A stretch of DNA of 6,301 nt, from assembly GCA_002352365.1 (NCBI GenBank), contig DEIJ01000143.1:1-6301 (forward strand). Direction: 5' to 3'. This document shows positions 6,120 to 6,301 of the stretch, piece by piece. A model generated the notes under the pieces. It was not told the DNA's origin and did not search any database. It worked only from the letters and a program-made list of their open reading frames with translations. The position numbers were made by a program, and so were the translations under genes. Within the stretch, counting starts at the first letter, position 1, and each line of letters starts with the position of its first letter. This stretch comes from Dehalococcoidia bacterium UBA2777 (GTDB lineage Bacteria; Chloroflexota; Dehalococcoidia; UBA2247; UBA2777).

Positions 6120-6141
6120 TTTTTTCCTTCCGATCTTCAAG

Positions 6142-6301
6142 TCATCCTCTCCGCTCGTAGTAGTTAGCTACATTGTAGATGGCCTTACAGGCATATGTTA
6201 AATTATTATACGCGGGCATTTTCCTTTCCAGATGTTTTGATTGTATCTCTTCCAAATCAATCCCTGGCTCCAAAACTGCTACCACTGGCTTAGAGATGTT
6301 T
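6142..6301 (-). CDS. Probable ADP-forming acyl-CoA ligase, C-terminal end (partial)
   Basis: The minus-strand frame is open from the window edge to TGA at 6144-6142 and gives 52 residues starting NISKPVVAVLEPGIDLEEIQ and ending NVANYYERRG. The pattern KPVVAVL...G.DLEEI followed by a short 'LER.MPAYNNLTYACKAIYN' tail resembles the C-terminus of the CoA-ligase (alpha) part of ADP-forming acetate/acyl-CoA synthetases. In those, an 'I.P.Y.SPERA..AL..L..Y' helix closes the domain. Such enzymes interconvert acid + CoA + ATP with acyl-CoA + ADP + phosphate. The stop falls where the family normally ends, so this end looks intact. Standing upstream of beta-oxidation-type genes, it would activate the acid substrate. 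The evidence is a short segment, so the exact family member and whether it is fused to an ATP-grasp part are unknown. Confidence 0.6.
   Translation of the reverse strand, partial: NISKPVVAVLEPGIDLEEIQSKHLERKMPAYNNLTYACKAIYNVANYYERRG

Overview
The window looks like bacterial DNA of middling GC content. It carries a tight run of minus-strand genes for breakdown (or, less likely, build-up) of a CoA-activated organic acid. Strong GGAGG-type ribosome binding sites precede five of the six complete genes. Gene content (ADP-forming-type acyl-CoA ligase, BKACE enzyme, isovaleryl-CoA-dehydrogenase-like flavoprotein, thiolases with a DUF35 partner) is of a kind I associate with metabolically versatile, often anaerobic bacteria such as Desulfobacterota or Chloroflexota. 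No taxonomic marker is present, so this is only a guess.

Layout, in transcription order from the right edge. The C-terminal 52 residues of a probable ADP-forming acyl-CoA ligase (6301-6142) come first. Next is a wrecked enoyl-CoA hydratase gene (6119-5881), missing most of its body and carrying an in-frame TAA. Six apparently intact genes follow: acyl-CoA dehydrogenase (5793-4630), BKACE/DUF849 beta-keto acid cleavage enzyme (4604-3684), MaoC-type hydratase (3679-3245), a thiolase-like protein lacking the nucleophilic cysteine (3223-2084), a thiolase-like protein that keeps it (2070-904), and a DUF35 zinc-ribbon/OB-fold protein (887-420). Gaps among these six are 25, 4, 21, 13 and 16 nt, which suggests one operon. 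A gene-free stretch (83-419) separates the operon from the last 26 codons of a plus-strand transposase (2-82), so an insertion element lies beyond the left edge and converges on the operon.

Likely cooperation: the ligase activates an acid, the dehydrogenase makes the 2-enoyl-CoA, and the MaoC protein hydrates it. The two thiolase-superfamily proteins with the DUF35 subunit probably act on the resulting carbon skeleton. The BKACE enzyme exchanges acetyl-CoA against a beta-keto acid, giving acetoacetate and a shorter acyl-CoA. No 3-hydroxyacyl-CoA dehydrogenase is visible.

The most interesting feature is the thiolase pair. One member has Ala where the paralogue has its catalytic Cys, and both have Asn-Pro in place of the usual Gly-His-Pro motif. 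With the adjacent DUF35 and MaoC genes and the isovaleryl-type dehydrogenase, this suggests a heteromeric complex that may not do standard thiolysis. A retro-aldol cleavage, as in bacterial steroid side-chain degradation (Ltp2 with its DUF35 partner), is one testable option. I saw no CRISPR array, RNA gene or defence system.
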